64,000 bases of DNA. It comes from Diprion similis. Its lineage: Eukaryota; Arthropoda; Insecta; Hymenoptera; Diprionidae. Position numbers and translations under genes: made by a program. Position 1 is the stretch's first letter; the number at the start of each line of letters is the position of its first letter. The stretch is from assembly GCF_021155765.1 (NCBI RefSeq), contig NC_060108.1, positions 18,253,025-18,317,024 of the forward strand. Reading direction: 5' to 3'. Shown here piece by piece: positions 1 through 13,167 of the stretch. The notes under the pieces are model-generated. The model worked only from the letters and a program-made list of their open reading frames with translations. It was not told where the DNA came from and ran no database searches.

Positions 1-3000
1 ATAAGTATTGTATAAGATAATGGCAAGAGCCTATATCTCACATGCTGCAGACAACACCCATATGTTTTACCTAGAAATTTTATTCGCTACGTCGCGTCGT
101 CTGTCGCGTCGCCAATGTTACACACGTCGATTATACCTCCACATACACACATGTCCAGATTTGAATTGGTGTGCCAGCAACTCCCAGCTAAATTCCGATG
201 CTCTCGGCCTGCGGAACGTGGCTCGAATTTAACAGCTGATATATCGTCAAGGTATATACCTAACTACATATACGTACATACGTACATACGTACGTACGTA
301 CCCCGGATGGCAACGTCGCGCAATGGAGTTGCGACACGGTAGGTACATACAAACATACGTAGATAGATTGATGCCTCTACGTATTTACGCGGTAAGTACG
401 TCAAAAGCGTGCCCAGTTGCAACGTAAGTAACTTAGCGTTAGTTTCTGGGCTTCTAGGATCGCGATATGGGACTCACTCGCACTTTGCAGCACTAGATGA
501 TAGGTATACCTGTATGCAGACTCGATTAGGCGGCGGCTGGTTTCCTATCGCGAAAAAGAGAATAACAAGAAAATCTTTGAAATCGGGTCGTACTGCGGTC
601 TGTCGTTCGATACCGCGCGAGACGTTTCGCAGAATCGTTGCATGTCATAAAAGTTGGAAATATGTATCGACAAGGTCTCTAACGAAAAGGCGAGAATTTT
701 TAAGAGCATCCTTATTTTCTTTCTCTCGACGAATTGCACAGCCGCATTTTTTCGTTGTAGGTACTACTACACTCGCCGGGAATTATTTAAACGATATTTC
801 ATTTCATTCCTGACGCACGGAGAGAGGGAGTGAGAGATAGAGACAGAAAAGAATACGCAGAAAACGCGAAAAACGGTTGCGGTCATAATAGCTGTATAGA
901 AATTTGTAATATACATTGAAAATTCTCGGAACAATTCTGCAGTCCAGAATTGCAGTTGAAAAATTTTTTCCTGGAATGTTAATGTTTTTGGCGAAGATTC
1001 GTGAGTGCGCAATGTTGAAACTGTAACTGCATAGATAACTCGAATATCTAGGGTTGTTTTAAAAAAAAAAACCGAAATCTCAATTTCCTCAAGCGCTCTG
1101 TACCCTGACGAAAAGTATCTTCATAGGTACTAAAAAAATTTTTGCCGTGGAATTATAATATCTTTTTCCAATCCTGACTAGGTCATTCGATCACTTTTTA
1201 GACTCAAAGTTGTAACAAAAAAAAATAATGAGAACGACTTACTACACGCAAAATCTAGTGAAAGCAAAATTTAACGCTCCTCTTGATACTGAGAAAAACG
1301 TAAATGGTCCGTAATAAATATGTAATTCAATGATGATAGAATAAAACGTTCGAAAAACTTGTTCAACGTTACGATATCATTCTGTCAAATATTTAGTAAA
1401 CCAATTAATCAACATTTGATATATATATTCTACATAAGCATGGGTAAAATGTAAGGAATACGAAGAATTTATTTTCATAACAAAATTCGTTCATACGCGT
1501 AATGAAAAATCCAAATTTTTGTATCAAACAAAACTGTGCACGAGGCTTCGCGATATACGATTACATTTGAAATCGATTTGCAACGGTACAGGTCCGATCT
1601 TATATGCGAGAAATCGTGAGGTACCTCACGTAGGCACGTTACATACATATACGCACGTATATACGTATATGCACATGTGCCTGAAGTGTGTGCGCGCGAT
1701 ATGCCATAGAAATTATTATAAGTTTCATCGTCCGAAGAGCGAAGGAACCGAACAACCTCCGCCCCGTGAGCCGTTCACTAGCGCAAGCAACGAACGAATG
1801 CGTGCAGCGGATTCGTCGTTGTCGGAGAAAGGTGCGGATCAATCGATCGATCCAACTATCGAACTTTGAACGATCCATCGATCCATCGATCCACCGATCC
1901 GCCGCGATCCCACGCTCGAGCGTCGAACCAAAGGTCTCGTCCCCGCCCCCCTCAGTGGGTCAATGTCAGCTCCGGGGCGGTGGTCCACGATATCTGATAT
2001 GCTTATCCTACTCCGAGGGAACGTCGATTGCATACCCACGCGAGTTTCGATAAGAGCTAGAAACAGCGACGCGGTGTATGGAATTTATTAATATTTACGA
2101 GGAATCGTTACTTCGATCCACATAGGATTGTCTGAACTTGAGTTGTTAAGCCGTAAAAAAGAAAGCAAGTTGATATATTTCGAAAAGCGAAATCCTTGAA
2201 AGTCGTCGTAAATTTTACAACAACAATTTTTTCCGTCATGTTTAGTTATGTCAAAGTTAAGAGTTATCATCGATCACTGTATTACTGAACACATGGTGAA
2301 ACGAATGATCTACAAAACGGTTTACGATCCTTTTAAGACCTGCAGACCTCGCTACGAGGTGAAGAGTTTTTATTCGTTCCGATACAGGTAACCTGTGCGA
2401 TATAACCGCAACCTCTGCCAAGGACCCTGAGGATTAATTTCGCGAACCTGACCTGAATAGGGTCACTGACCAAAGATCGCGTATGCGTGCGGAATACACG
2501 TACAATAATACAGGGATACAATTCTTGGATTTTAAAAGTCATATTTTACCGTACTATACGTTATGTCCATAACAAAAGTGGTTTATGAGAAATAAATATA
2601 AGAACTTTCGTAGGTATAAATGTGCAACATTGTGCCCGTATAGGAATAACGCTTGATTCGCGTCCGGAAAGAATTATAATCCCCGTTTTGGTACATCGAT
2701 CCAGGCGAAATAATAAAATAACAAATAAAAAAAAAGAATTTCGGAAGGTTATTGTACAGACGGACTTTCATCATCGTTCAATGACGTCGGGTTTCAATGG
2801 CCAATGAAACTAAACCGTGGACGTGTAACGAGTTCAACTATCGAATTGTTTCGTCTACACCTCTGACCAACCCTGATATATATATATCAGCTTTTGCATG
2901 TTGAATATTGCGAATATGTACGGAGTAAAATACTTTTCAGAAATCCTGGAATTAAGAAAGAAACTATGAATGCGTCTGAGAAATTAATACCGCGATTCGT

Positions 3001-5995
3001 GCTACTTTCGAGTTTAATTCGTCTTTACTTAGACAGTCGTCGCGGCAATGACTCAATTTCGCTTGTATTTTTCTTTTATGCCTATATGTACATGTATATG
3101 TATACGTATGTAAATCGGGATTTCCCATCAACGGACGATACACGACTCAAAGCTTACGTACGCAGGAACTTTCAAGTCGAAATAGTAGGCAATAGAAAGA
3201 ATAGACACGAAAGAATAAGAACAAAGAAAAAAAAACACGATATAAAAAATGCACATGCATAAATATTTACAATATACAACTATCACCGCCGCTGTTTATA
3301 AGGCAGAACAATACAGATATGTATATTACACACATATACATACTATCCGATGTTCCTTGAAGTTGAATTTAACGATTTACATTCATGTATTTACATTTAC
3401 AAAGTAATTCGAAATTCTCGTGATTTGATTGAAGTTGGCGCAAGAATTAGGCGGGGGGTCAAAACTTAAAAAGATCAGTATAACTTGGAATGACCGATAT
3501 ATATCGAAATTTCAAACATGCGAAAATAAAACAAGGATAGACGAATCGTTGAAAATCTTGATTTCCGAAAGTGTGACCGATTAGAATGACTACTAATCAG
3601 TGATACTTTCAACAATCAAGATTTCTAACGAATCATCTTTCGTTATGTTATCACAGCATGTATAAAATTTCAATACATAATCGACATTCCAAATACTTAT
3701 TCTTCCAAATTTCAACTCACGCCCTAAAAATGGCTTGAAGAATTTTCCGAGCAACAAGAGCCACATACACGTTCCATACCCACGCACAGGTGTGTCCGTT
3801 CTCCATATACATTCGGCAGATCGTAGGTATGCAGGTACCTACGTAGACGATGCATTGTGCAACGATGATACTAGCTCTCAAAGCGCCAAGGATACTCGCC
3901 CGCGGAACTGCCCGCTTTATACGCAGTAGAACAACCACAATAGCCACTGTACCTACCATGGCATGGTTATAGGCATGTAACGTTACGCGCGTGTTACAAC
4001 CAAATGCACACAAACATTATCACGTATGTACCTAGGTAATAATGACTTGGATCATCGCATCGGCAGCGTCGCTGACCTCCGACGTATACATCCGCATGGG
4101 CGTCGTCGTCGCATGTTTAAGTAGCCGATAGACTCGATATATGGTCATGTTTACCCGGGCCTCGGATCGCCTTATCGATAGGGACGACGAATCACTCGGA
4201 TAATCACCAGGAGATATTATATACGGCATAGCCTTTGCACACTCGGTATTCCGATCGCGCGTTTCTGCCGTCATCAACAATATAGATTTCCTGCCCCCTC
4301 CCCCGAGGTTCGACCCTCTTTTTCATACACGAAGCGTAGACCGTATATAACATTTAACGTAACAACGTAAGGTAACCTTCAATGTAATAGAAACGTCTGC
4401 TGCTGGATTCTTCTCTCGCATATCTGGAACGTGTGTGACACAGGAGTTGACTACACATTTCAACATACATAGACTTCTTGTTGCGTTCCTGGTTTTTGTT
4501 CTTACAATTGATTGGAAAAACGAGACGACCAGACGCGGGAGGAGCGAAAATTATTAGAGACAGCGTGTTGCTGCTGCCGGTGTTTATCATCGTCGGTATC
4601 GTGCACATCGAGACACACGGGAGAAGAGGAAAGGATCGTTATTATACGCATCGTAATGTATGTTGTGTACATAAACGCGAGTATTATTATACTGCAGTGC
4701 ACCGCGTGCAGATGATACGTAAATACGGGCGCAGATGTTCGACATGTAACTCGGAATGATGATACGCGTCTGTGTTTATACCGCATATTTTGATGAAGCG
4801 TACAGTGTGCAGTGTGCAGTCTACCTGCCTGCCTGCCTGCCTGCAATAACCGATCAATCGGATAAATAAACATATATATTTTTTATCTTACGACTCGAAT
4901 GATATTATGTATACGCGATGCTGCGAGAAATTTTATGCATCCGAATACCACTATCCACCCCTGCATCTTTGCTGATTTGTACGATTATATATGTACGACG
5001 TTATGTGTATACACGTGTATAATAACAAGTGATAATGGTTTTACCGAGACGGTGCAGAACAATTTATAACAAATTTACCGTTTCCGTACCGTTTTGCCCG
5101 TCTCTCGCACGGGACGAATTGAGTTACAAATTGATACGACCTTGCCGACGATTATATACGTACAAAGTGCAGCACAATGTTTCTGCACTTCGAATGCGAC
5201 CGGATTCAAGTCTCCGGTCTTTTTAACCCGTCAGAATGGTATAGTTGTTTCAAAAGAAATTGGAGAAGATTAGAAGAAAGAACGAAGTCGGCGAGACGAT
5301 GGAAAATTCAAACTCACTGAAACTAGTTTTATCGATGATGCGCAAATAAAAAAATAATCGTCGTATCACGATTCGAAGAAGAATCGTGAACGCTTTACAT
5401 CCACGAACGATCAATTTGAAAGCCCAATATCATTCGACGACAACCGAGCCAATTTGCTGCTGACAGATTATCTTACCTGCAATTTTTCAAATGACAGGGT
5501 TTATTGATTGATAATGTATTATATAAAATAAGTTTCATTAAGCCTGCATTAACCTTGACTCATATATCGCAGCAGACGATTGTTTTGCGCGTCGTCCGTA
5601 AAACGTAAATTTATCACTTTCAGTTTTGATAAATGTACCGAAGAATACAAGGATTATACGTGGACTTTGTGATTTCAACAATGGCAAAAAGCACTGCACA
5701 TACATACTGCTATATCACATGAACGAGTAAAAAATCATCAGTGAGTATTTAAATGAACAATTTCATCGAAATCGGAACTAGGAAAAAACGTGATTGGTTA
5801 CTTTGGCGAACTTTGTCGTCCACCTATATAATGATACAGTCAAGAATCGATAGTTCCAAACGGTTTAAAACGAATCCCAATAAGTAACCCCAATTTATTG
5901 TTATATACTGATTTTCCCCAGTTGTCAAATAAACGCCGTTCGTCAAGTTTTGAAACGCCTACACGTGGGACATGACGGAACCGGAATCCGCGTAC
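1..5995. other. Non-coding stretch with simple repeats, no supported gene
   Basis: I find no reading frame here with convincing coding character or splice-site support. The stretch holds a TACG/TACA microsatellite (about 271-300), four copies of the octamer CGATCCAT (1871-1902), a TA-rich palindrome near 2874-2888, a nuclear-receptor-like half-site cluster near 2449-2475 and five CTGC units (4824-4844). A minus-strand frame at 4032-4280 has fairly balanced amino-acid composition, but it lacks a recognisable domain and clear splice sites, so I do not call it. Confidence 0.6.
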
Positions 5996-6228
5996 CTTCG
6001 CAGTTTCCGATAGTGAATTTGGTGCGAGAATCCGACGTAGTCTCCTCGGTCGAAGTGGAATTCTTTGGAGGCGTTATAGGAGCCGTTCTCCGTTATCGAA
6101 TACGGGATCAATTCGAAAAGCGAGGCCTTTGATTCCGCACGCCCTCGGCCATCTAGGCTAACCAACACAACGCACATGAGTATCCGTAGCCCGTATAACA
6201 GACCGTCGAGCTGAATCTGGTGCGGCAT
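5996..6228 (-). CDS. Predicted secreted or membrane protein, first coding exon
   Basis: This is an ATG-started exon with a signal-peptide-like N-terminus. Residues 9-25 form a hydrophobic stretch (LLYGLRILMCVVLVSL), followed by a small-residue region ending near Ala31, a plausible signal peptidase site. The mature part has two N-glycosylation sequons (N48-G-S and N52-A-S) and many aromatic and acidic residues. Codon third positions are GC-rich against AT-rich surroundings, as expected of a real exon. The frame stays open to a stop at 5959, but a GTACGC donor follows codon base 2 of Arg77 (exon end 5996), so the exon probably splices onward to the left. I did not find the next exon and do not recognise the family. 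It could also be a chance frame in a GC-rich patch. Confidence 0.42.
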
Positions 6229-7390
6229 GCTAGCCTTGTCTTTCGTTGAGTCTCCATAACGCGAGCGAGGAGTTGTTGTACCTTACCAACGAACCAACGA
6301 ACCAACGAACCGACGAACGAACCAACCTACTCTCTTGCAAGTCGGACGAATACGGTCGACCTCTTTACTCTTTCAAGAGAGTGCCGCTCTGGCAAAACGG
6401 GTTGCAGCAGAGCACAAAGTGGGCAGCAGCAGCAGGGGACACCGACCAGCCTTGGTTAGCGGCGTTGAGTTACGCTCGCGCGAGTTGATGCGAGTTTTTT
6501 TCTTAACTTAACTTACTCGCGGAGCGAGTAAAAGTGAAAGAGACCGGCGTATCTCTTCGTGCATACATTACATGTATGGGTAGGTATACAAATGTACGTA
6601 CTTGTATACCTAGAAGGTTTGCGTCGACGACGCGAGACTGACCACCTTTCACGCTGACAATGAATCGTGCGTCTTACGATTAGATATACAATATATACAT
6701 ATACCTCATGTGTAGGTACACTTGCCAGACCGAGCTGCGATCACCGTAACTCGCAGCTTTCCTTCGCCCACTATTATCCGCGCATATTAATATTAACGCA
6801 ATGTTCGCAAGGCCGACGATCAGGCTACGGACGATCCTACTATCCCTTCTTCCTTTCAGTCGTCGTTTGGGTGAAATGAACCCAAAAACTCGAGATTATA
6901 CTTTGTACTTTCCACTCGAGTGCCGAAGAGTGCTCTTCTCGAGTTTACAATCTAACGTATAATTAACATAGTTACAACAGAGACACGCGATGTGCAGTTT
7001 CTCGACGGCATATTTTAAAAATATAAAAACCTCCTGCCTAGGCTTGGAGTCTTTCATCGTTCGTCGTCGCGTGCAATGTTATTTAAATACGAGTGTAATC
7101 CATCCTCGGACAATTAATCAGTAAGTACGTATACCCTACACCTAGCATCATAATTACACGCGTGATATAAAGATAAGGTTGGCGACCGAGCGTGCGAGTT
7201 GTTTTAAAAACATGATAATCTCAGACAGATCGATTTTACCGATCGTCGCACGATGCATCATGACTCGCGTTGCTCTTCCACGAGCCGAGTATAAAGATAA
7301 TCGAGTATTATAAAAAGTACTCGCGTTACGACGTGTAATCGGACACACGCGGTTTCTCTACACCATCGGCCGGCCGTCGCTGTAGCGACA

Positions 7391-7423
<33 letters not shown>

Positions 7424-7861
7424 ACAACGTCGTCGTCGTCGTGGTCGAGGAGTCGCGGTCCGTTACCTGAACCTTGTCGGTGTTCAATGCGCTGCCTTCT
7501 CGTCCAGGTACTTGAATCTCTCGAATATTTCTTGCCCGCTGTACTGCAGGAGTAAAAGGAGGAGAAAGACTCGACGACGACGACGACGACGACGACGGTT
7601 CCGCAACGGTACAAAACCGAGAGAGAAAGAAAGAACAAAGAGAAAGAGAGAGAGAAATACCGACTCGCGTGCCGCTTGATCGCTGTTCGGGCCGTCGAGT
7701 TGTCGTCAATTCCGGTAAAACGGTAATAAAAACACACGCAAAAAAAAAACAAAAAAAAAAAAGAAAACAAGAAAAAAATTAGAAAAAGAAGGGAAAATAA
7801 GAGAAACTAGATTAAGCCTCTGCTTAGTAGGTACTGTAGTCGGTAAGCGGCGAGGCGATTT
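6229..7861. other. GC-rich upstream and intergenic DNA with repeats
   Basis: Directly upstream of the 6.2 kb minus-strand start lie four copies of the octamer ACCAACGA (6285-6316). A perfect small hairpin with stem TTACTCGC and a three-base loop sits at about 6510-6528. Trinucleotide runs of CAG (about 7391-7423), GTC (about 7428-7443) and CGA (about 7571-7597) follow, then A/G-rich tracts (7620-7800). The long minus-strand frames over 7258-7770 come only from these repeats and encode homopolymers, so no gene is called. Confidence 0.6.
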
Positions 7862-8536
7862 CTACCTGCTGTTGGTCTCCGTGGCGAATATGTTCCACCA
7901 GGATGCTCTCTTCTGTCGAACATAGATACCCTCGGGGCTGCTTCCGGTCTGCGGCGGTACGCTCGCCACGCCCTTCCTCCGTTTCCGTTCGACCTTTGGC
8001 GGTTTGGCGAGGGGATGCCACGACCTTCGGCGTCCCTTCTGGTCCTTCGCTTCCGGTTCCGTGATCTCGACTTCGGTTTCGGGCGCGACGTTAATCTCGT
8101 CGTCGTCGTTCTCTCTCGGCGGGGTGTTACTCTCCTCGACAAGGTCGTCGGATACGTAGAACACCGAACCTCGACGGTTGTCGTCGCTGCTTCGTCGCTT
8201 TTCCCCCTTGACGACGACGGCGACTTCTTCTCCAGGGACAGGTTTCTTCTCCCTGTCCTCGAAGAGGCTGCCGCGTCTTGCCCGTTGAAAAAGGCTGTCG
8301 CGTCGGGCCCTCAGATCGTCCAAAACGCTGTGACGACGTCCCCGATTTTCCGTTTTCTCTCTGCCGCTTCTCGGCGGCGGCAAAGGCGGCGGTCCCACAT
8401 CGTCGACGGTCTGGACGAAGGATCGCTCTATAAGCGCGGGTATCGAGTCCGCTGACGAGGCGAACTTCACAGACATTCGATGATTGTTGTTCTGATGATG
8501 GAGGGAATTATCCGTTATATAGACTTTGCTCTCCAT
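7862..8536 (-). CDS. Ser/Arg-rich protein with repeated basophilic phosphosites, N-terminal exon
   Basis: This is a 224-codon open frame from an internal ATG. Ten further codons upstream are open but start at TTG, so I took the first ATG. The protein looks intrinsically disordered. It has a proline-rich motif (GPPPLPPP, residues 48-55), seven R-R/K-x-S type sites (RRHS 67-70, RRDS 78-81, RRGS 87-90, RRSS 114-117, RRGS 121-124, RRRS 169-172, KRAS 209-212) that fit PKA/AGC-type kinase consensus, an acidic segment (143-165), a basic cluster (182-189) and an aromatic SWWNIF motif (212-217). High GC and strong codon bias against AT-rich flanks support coding. The stop TAG overlaps a donor-like CAG/GTAGAA, so the exon may instead splice leftward at about 7865 in phase 2. 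I do not recognise a named family; a scaffold or regulatory N-terminus is only a guess. Confidence 0.7.
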   Translation of the reverse strand: MESKVYITDNSLHHQNNNHRMSVKFASSADSIPALIERSFVQTVDDVGPPPLPPPRSGREKTENRGRRHSVLDDLRARRDSLFQRARRGSLFEDREKKPVPGEEVAVVVKGEKRRSSDDNRRGSVFYVSDDLVEESNTPPRENDDDEINVAPETEVEITEPEAKDQKGRRRSWHPLAKPPKVERKRRKGVASVPPQTGSSPEGIYVRQKRASWWNIFATETNSR

Positions 8537-11500
8537 CGCGTCTTTGACGTTAAGATTGTACCGCAAGTGGATTTCTTATGTACAGTTTCGCTCGGCTTTT
8601 CACCAATCTTTGTCAATTGATCTCTCCTTTTTTAAATTCTTATTTATTTTTTTGCTTTCGTATTCTCTCACCACCTCGCCAAACACTCACGCACACACTC
8701 ACATACGCACAAACACACACGCGCGCACACTCGGTGCACAATCTAGCGACGGCCTTTGACAGTTATCATCATCGTCGCTGTTCGTTCGTCTTAGAGAAGG
8801 AACTTGACAGCGTCGTTGTCCTCCCCCCACCCCTGATTAATGCGAAACTTCACAGGTTATTGTACTTCTGCGATTTCCCCACTGGGCACCGAATATTATA
8901 TTCCTTCCGCAGAACGTTTTATTATAATAACCGGGGTAATTCCTTCGCGGTCTGTATAACAACGGAGTGTGCTACAAGCGTAAACAACAAAAACTCCTCA
9001 CTGATGAAAGGAAATAATGATCTTATGTTACATCCCCCCCTTCTTCGCAGCCTCCTCCTCCTCCTCCTCCTCCTCCCCTTTCTCCACCTCGTTATAATAT
9101 AATATCTCTTTCACGATTCACCTTATGACTTTACTCGTATTATATTATTCGCATTGTTAGTATCTACCGCTCGTGTCACGATTATTTTATTTTTACACCA
9201 GCGATAGCGGTGAGAACGGGAAACTGAGAGAGAACTGAGTAAGTGACTGCTACGCTGCAGCCGCTGTCGTTGCTGCACACTTTCACCGGCAGATATTTCT
9301 CTCCAGAACGTAGAATACGCAGATACGCTCCGCATTCAATATCGCACACGTGTCCTCTCCCGCCCGGGTATTGGTGCGTAAATGCAGTGCGTGCAGTTAC
9401 AAATTCCTCACAAACGCATTTCCCTCTTAACTGCAGTTTGTTCTCCTCACTCTCTTTGCGGGGGGTTAAACGACAGACCCGCTTCGGCGGGTGGTACGAA
9501 CAAGTTCAAGTCCGATTCCTCTGGACCGGCGCCCTGCATGTCACCCCGGGTATGAGGTACGGTTGCAGCAACGTTTGGATCAATTTTGCTAACGATCATG
9601 TACGTGTGTGTTATTTTATTCCTGCACAAAACACCGCAACGCGCACTTTTTGTTTTCTGTTTCAATTTTCTTCAATTTTTCCAAGTTTTCTTTGTTTCAT
9701 TTATCTTTTTCTACGTCTCTGGTACTTGAAGAAATCGTTATATCCTGGCCGTCAACCCCGCGACCGTGAGACTAATATGTAAGCAGGGAACGACGCAACT
9801 CCCGTACGGGTAAAATACAACCTACTAACCGTCCGCCGTCTGACTCGGCCGTATTTATACGGTGCCCCCGGTGTCTGCCGTCTGGCAGCACCCCCACCGT
9901 CTTTCGGAGACTACGTCTCCCGACGCCTTATTCCCCGCAATCCCCGCCTGACTCTACTGCCCGTAGTCGTCGTAGTAGTAGTAGTAGTAGTCGTCGTCGC
10001 CGTCGTCGACGTCGTCGTCGTCGTCGTCGTCGTTCGCGGCCCAACGCAGCCCGACGAAACGAAACGAAACGAAACGCGCCCCGCGATCCGACGTATACAT
10101 GCAATATTTGATGGGTGAGCGTCTGTAATAACAACACGCAGTCGAGTCAGCGACTTGATGTTAAGTGTACACATATCTACGTCTAATTGGCGAAATTAAA
10201 TTATTGGGGAGTGTGAGAGTAAGAAGAGAGAGAGAGAGAGATTAGATACAACAAGCATTGGCTTCGGGGAAAAGAAAACAAACTAAACAACAAAAGTGTA
10301 TAAAATTGGGGGCGAAACGTTGTTTGTTGTTTTTATTTACGTTGAATCGACTGTCGTTGATCTCGTCAGGGGATCTCTTCTTTTTCTTTTTCTTCTTCTT
10401 CTTCGATACAGTATAATACTTGCCTGGAATTGTAAGAGAGATGAAACGAAAGCGTGGACATCTTTATTATGTCGCTGTTCGTTCCGAATGGCGACAACAC
10501 ACCAACGACATAATATTACTTATATCGCGGTATATTCTTGGCGCAGCTGTTGCGCTTATACATATGCATATGCTGCGTTTTGTGTATTATAATAAATATG
10601 CGGCGCGAGAATAGGTAACATGATGTATGAAGAATAACGTTTGCAATTAAAGTCCGATGGACGGAGGGACGAAGGGGACGGAGGATACGCCACGTGATAT
10701 TCCTGCGTGCTGCATATGTAATGTAATGCACATTTTTTTAATTACGCATAAACCTTGTCGGCCTATTCTTTTTCCTCCATCCTCTTCTGAATTTTTATAC
10801 ATCGTACGTACATTTTATACCCGCGCGTAACATCATGCAGGTAGAGCAACGCTGCCACGTGTTACATGCTCCGAGGACGGACGGGGAGCCTCGATTTGTC
10901 CGCTCGATTTTAAGATTATTCAAATTGATGTGTTTGCACATGTATCTCTGATTTTCAATCACACTCGATCATCGTGCCAAAGTATCCATCGATTTAATTA
11001 ATGGGATAGGGATTAGCGGAGCAGCCGAACCGATGTGTATCTTTTATACGTCGCGTCGTAGCGTTGCACGATCTTTCACCGACCTGCTTGCCAGCTAGGG
11101 CTGAGAGCAAGATATTATATTCTGAAATCTGGCAAACGCCACGTCTACGTTACACTGCTTGTTGTCCAATGAATATGTGTATAGTGTATACCTATAATAC
11201 TCTGTATACAAGTGCGTCGTAACGCATCACAAACGCGGATCTTTTATCTCTCTTATTCTTTTCTGGCAGAAGGCGACAATATGATGTTCAAAGTAAGGTA
11301 AATTATCATTATTATTATTTCTTGTTTTTTTTTCTCTCTCTCGTCGTTGTTTTTTTTTTCTTTTCTTCTTCGGAGAACATTATTACATTGATTACGTAAT
11401 GAGTGTAAAGGAGTGCAAAAAGGAAAGAAAAAAAAAAATAACAAGAATTTCGATGTATATTATCAAAATTACACGAGCGTGATATGTTAAATTTATTTCA

Positions 11501-11556
11501 CGGAACGGTAGACAGTGTATGTTCTTCTTTTCTCGTGATGTTATTACTGTCTCGCT

Positions 11557-11612
<56 letters not shown>

Positions 11613-12236
11613 CTTCTCACGCCTGGTATAATTTTATTTTCTTCATTTTCTCAATGTAAATATTTGACACTGTTATATGGCGTCGACGATGCATATGACG
11701 GAATCGGCGGTAAAGTAAAAGATACTCGATAAATGTATAAATACCTATCAATAATGTACGTTCTATAATAAAGATGTCGTTGTTTCTTGTAAATACCTCG
11801 GATTTATACACATATTATATTTATGTGTGTAAGTACGTTTTTAAAATATTATACATATATCTCAACCGCTTTAGTACAATACCAATAAAGGAAATACGTA
11901 CCTCATAGGTATGCACACGAATACAATACGAAGCTCGCAGCGAAACGTGCAGTCATGTGACGTATGAAACGTTGAAACTAAACGAGCATCATGGACCCGT
12001 TAAACGGATAAAATGAAATGACGACTACGATGACAACAACGGTGATGACGGATAGAAGACGGAAGAAGAAGAAGAAGAAGAAAAACAGAAATAAGAGAAT
12101 GAGAAATGAGGAAACAGAAACAAAGGGAGAAGAATGACAATGGGTATTGAAAAATACATCAACACATCGCGAAACCCAAACACGCGCCGATACGCGTACA
12201 AATTATGTATAGGCATTATGTATATTCGAGTATGTA

Positions 12237-12269
<33 letters not shown>

Positions 12270-12292
12270 TACATATAGCTACTAGGTATATA
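8537..12292. other. Upstream region of the 8.5 kb exon, microsatellites
   Basis: The stretch contains CT-rich and CA-rich tracts (8640-8730), a CTC run (9051-9076), a GC-rich patch (9780-10090) with GTC/GTA trinucleotide runs (9964-10033), and a small perfect hairpin (GGAGAC, three-base loop, GTCTCC at 9906-9920). A 46-bp CT dinucleotide run lies at 11562-11607 and an AT run at 12237-12263. The GC-rich patch could hold the 5' exon or promoter of the minus-strand 8.5 kb gene, but I see no defined core promoter. No other gene is supported. Confidence 0.55.
11562..11607. repeat. CT dinucleotide microsatellite
   Basis: A 46-bp uninterrupted CT run in an AT-rich non-coding stretch. The same sequence read on the opposite strand is a GA run, a class bound by GAGA factor in insects, although microsatellite slippage explains it equally well. 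Confidence 0.95.
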
Positions 12293-12441
12293 CAGAGTGA
12301 ATTTCTAACGATAAAATGGTCTGTCATCCGGTGTAGTTGAATGCGCATGCGCTACAATCCGAGAGCAGTCGTTTGCCAGGGCTACCAACCGTGTAAATTT
12401 AGACGACAGTTCGTTGTGATGTATTTAACCTCAAAAATGTT
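12293..12441. mobile_element. Dispersed repeat, GCGCATGCGCT family, copy 1
   Basis: The copy starts CAGAGTGA after a TA-rich tract and contains TTGAATGCGCATGCGCT followed by GAGAGCAGT-GTTTG-CAGGGCTACCAACCG and an AACCTCAAAA segment. The same ordered blocks recur at 13168-13445 and, more diverged, at 37773-37862. About 40 of 49 bases match copy 2 around the core by eye. There is no open frame of note. A non-autonomous element (MITE or SINE-like) is most likely. Confidence 0.7.
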
Positions 12442-13167
12442 GAGCTCAGATTTGTGATCAGCGAGCCAAGAAGCCCTGCAGCATCAAATTTCATCTAAAT
12501 TCTTTCGGTATAATTGATGTACCCCTGAAATGGTTTAATGGAATCTACCCCCTTTGGGGCTGGGGGATAGAGATGAGATAAAAATTGGAAAAATTTAGGG
12601 AATTATTCTTGAATTATCTGGAGCAGATTTGAGGGGGCGAGCCGGTCAAAAATCACATATGACCTTCTTAAGGACCACCGTAATACATATGTATATATTT
12701 ACGCTTTGGACAAATTGGATTATCGTCTGTAATTGTGTCCTCTCCCCCACTCACGGTCCTCTCATCGGTGATACATAATAAAAAACCCGACGTTCGCCAA
12801 AAAGGTTTTGGAACTCGTGATGTGCGGCGTACAGCGCTGTTTCCGCATTGCTGTCACCTCGGAATGTGTACCGCGTATGTATCTTTTATTTTTTTTCTTC
12901 CATTATTCCTTTTTGTTAAACGGACGCAAGAGGAACTGGCAGTAATATGACGATATCAATATACGTATACCTTATCCATGTAACAGGAATTGGATGTATG
13001 TTGAACATACCCACAGGGTAAAAAATATCTGTTACATCATCTTGCAACCTGACCGCAATAATGAACCGTAACTCTGAATAATACATTCGCATTAGCATCT
13101 CTTCTATTAATAATACGTATGTAGCATTGGAGGCATCAAGAACATTATACTTATTAAGTCATATATA

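Noticed and set aside
4305..4325. B-box-like GGTTCGACCC followed by a T run
   Set aside because: No A box upstream and no tRNA fold.
7258..7770. 170- and 127-codon minus-strand frames
   Set aside because: They are driven by CAG, GTC and CGA runs and low-complexity A/G tracts; poly-Val, poly-Ala and poly-Leu tracts only.
8015..8455. 146-codon plus-strand frame
   Set aside because: Shadow of the GC-rich minus-strand exon at 7862-8536.
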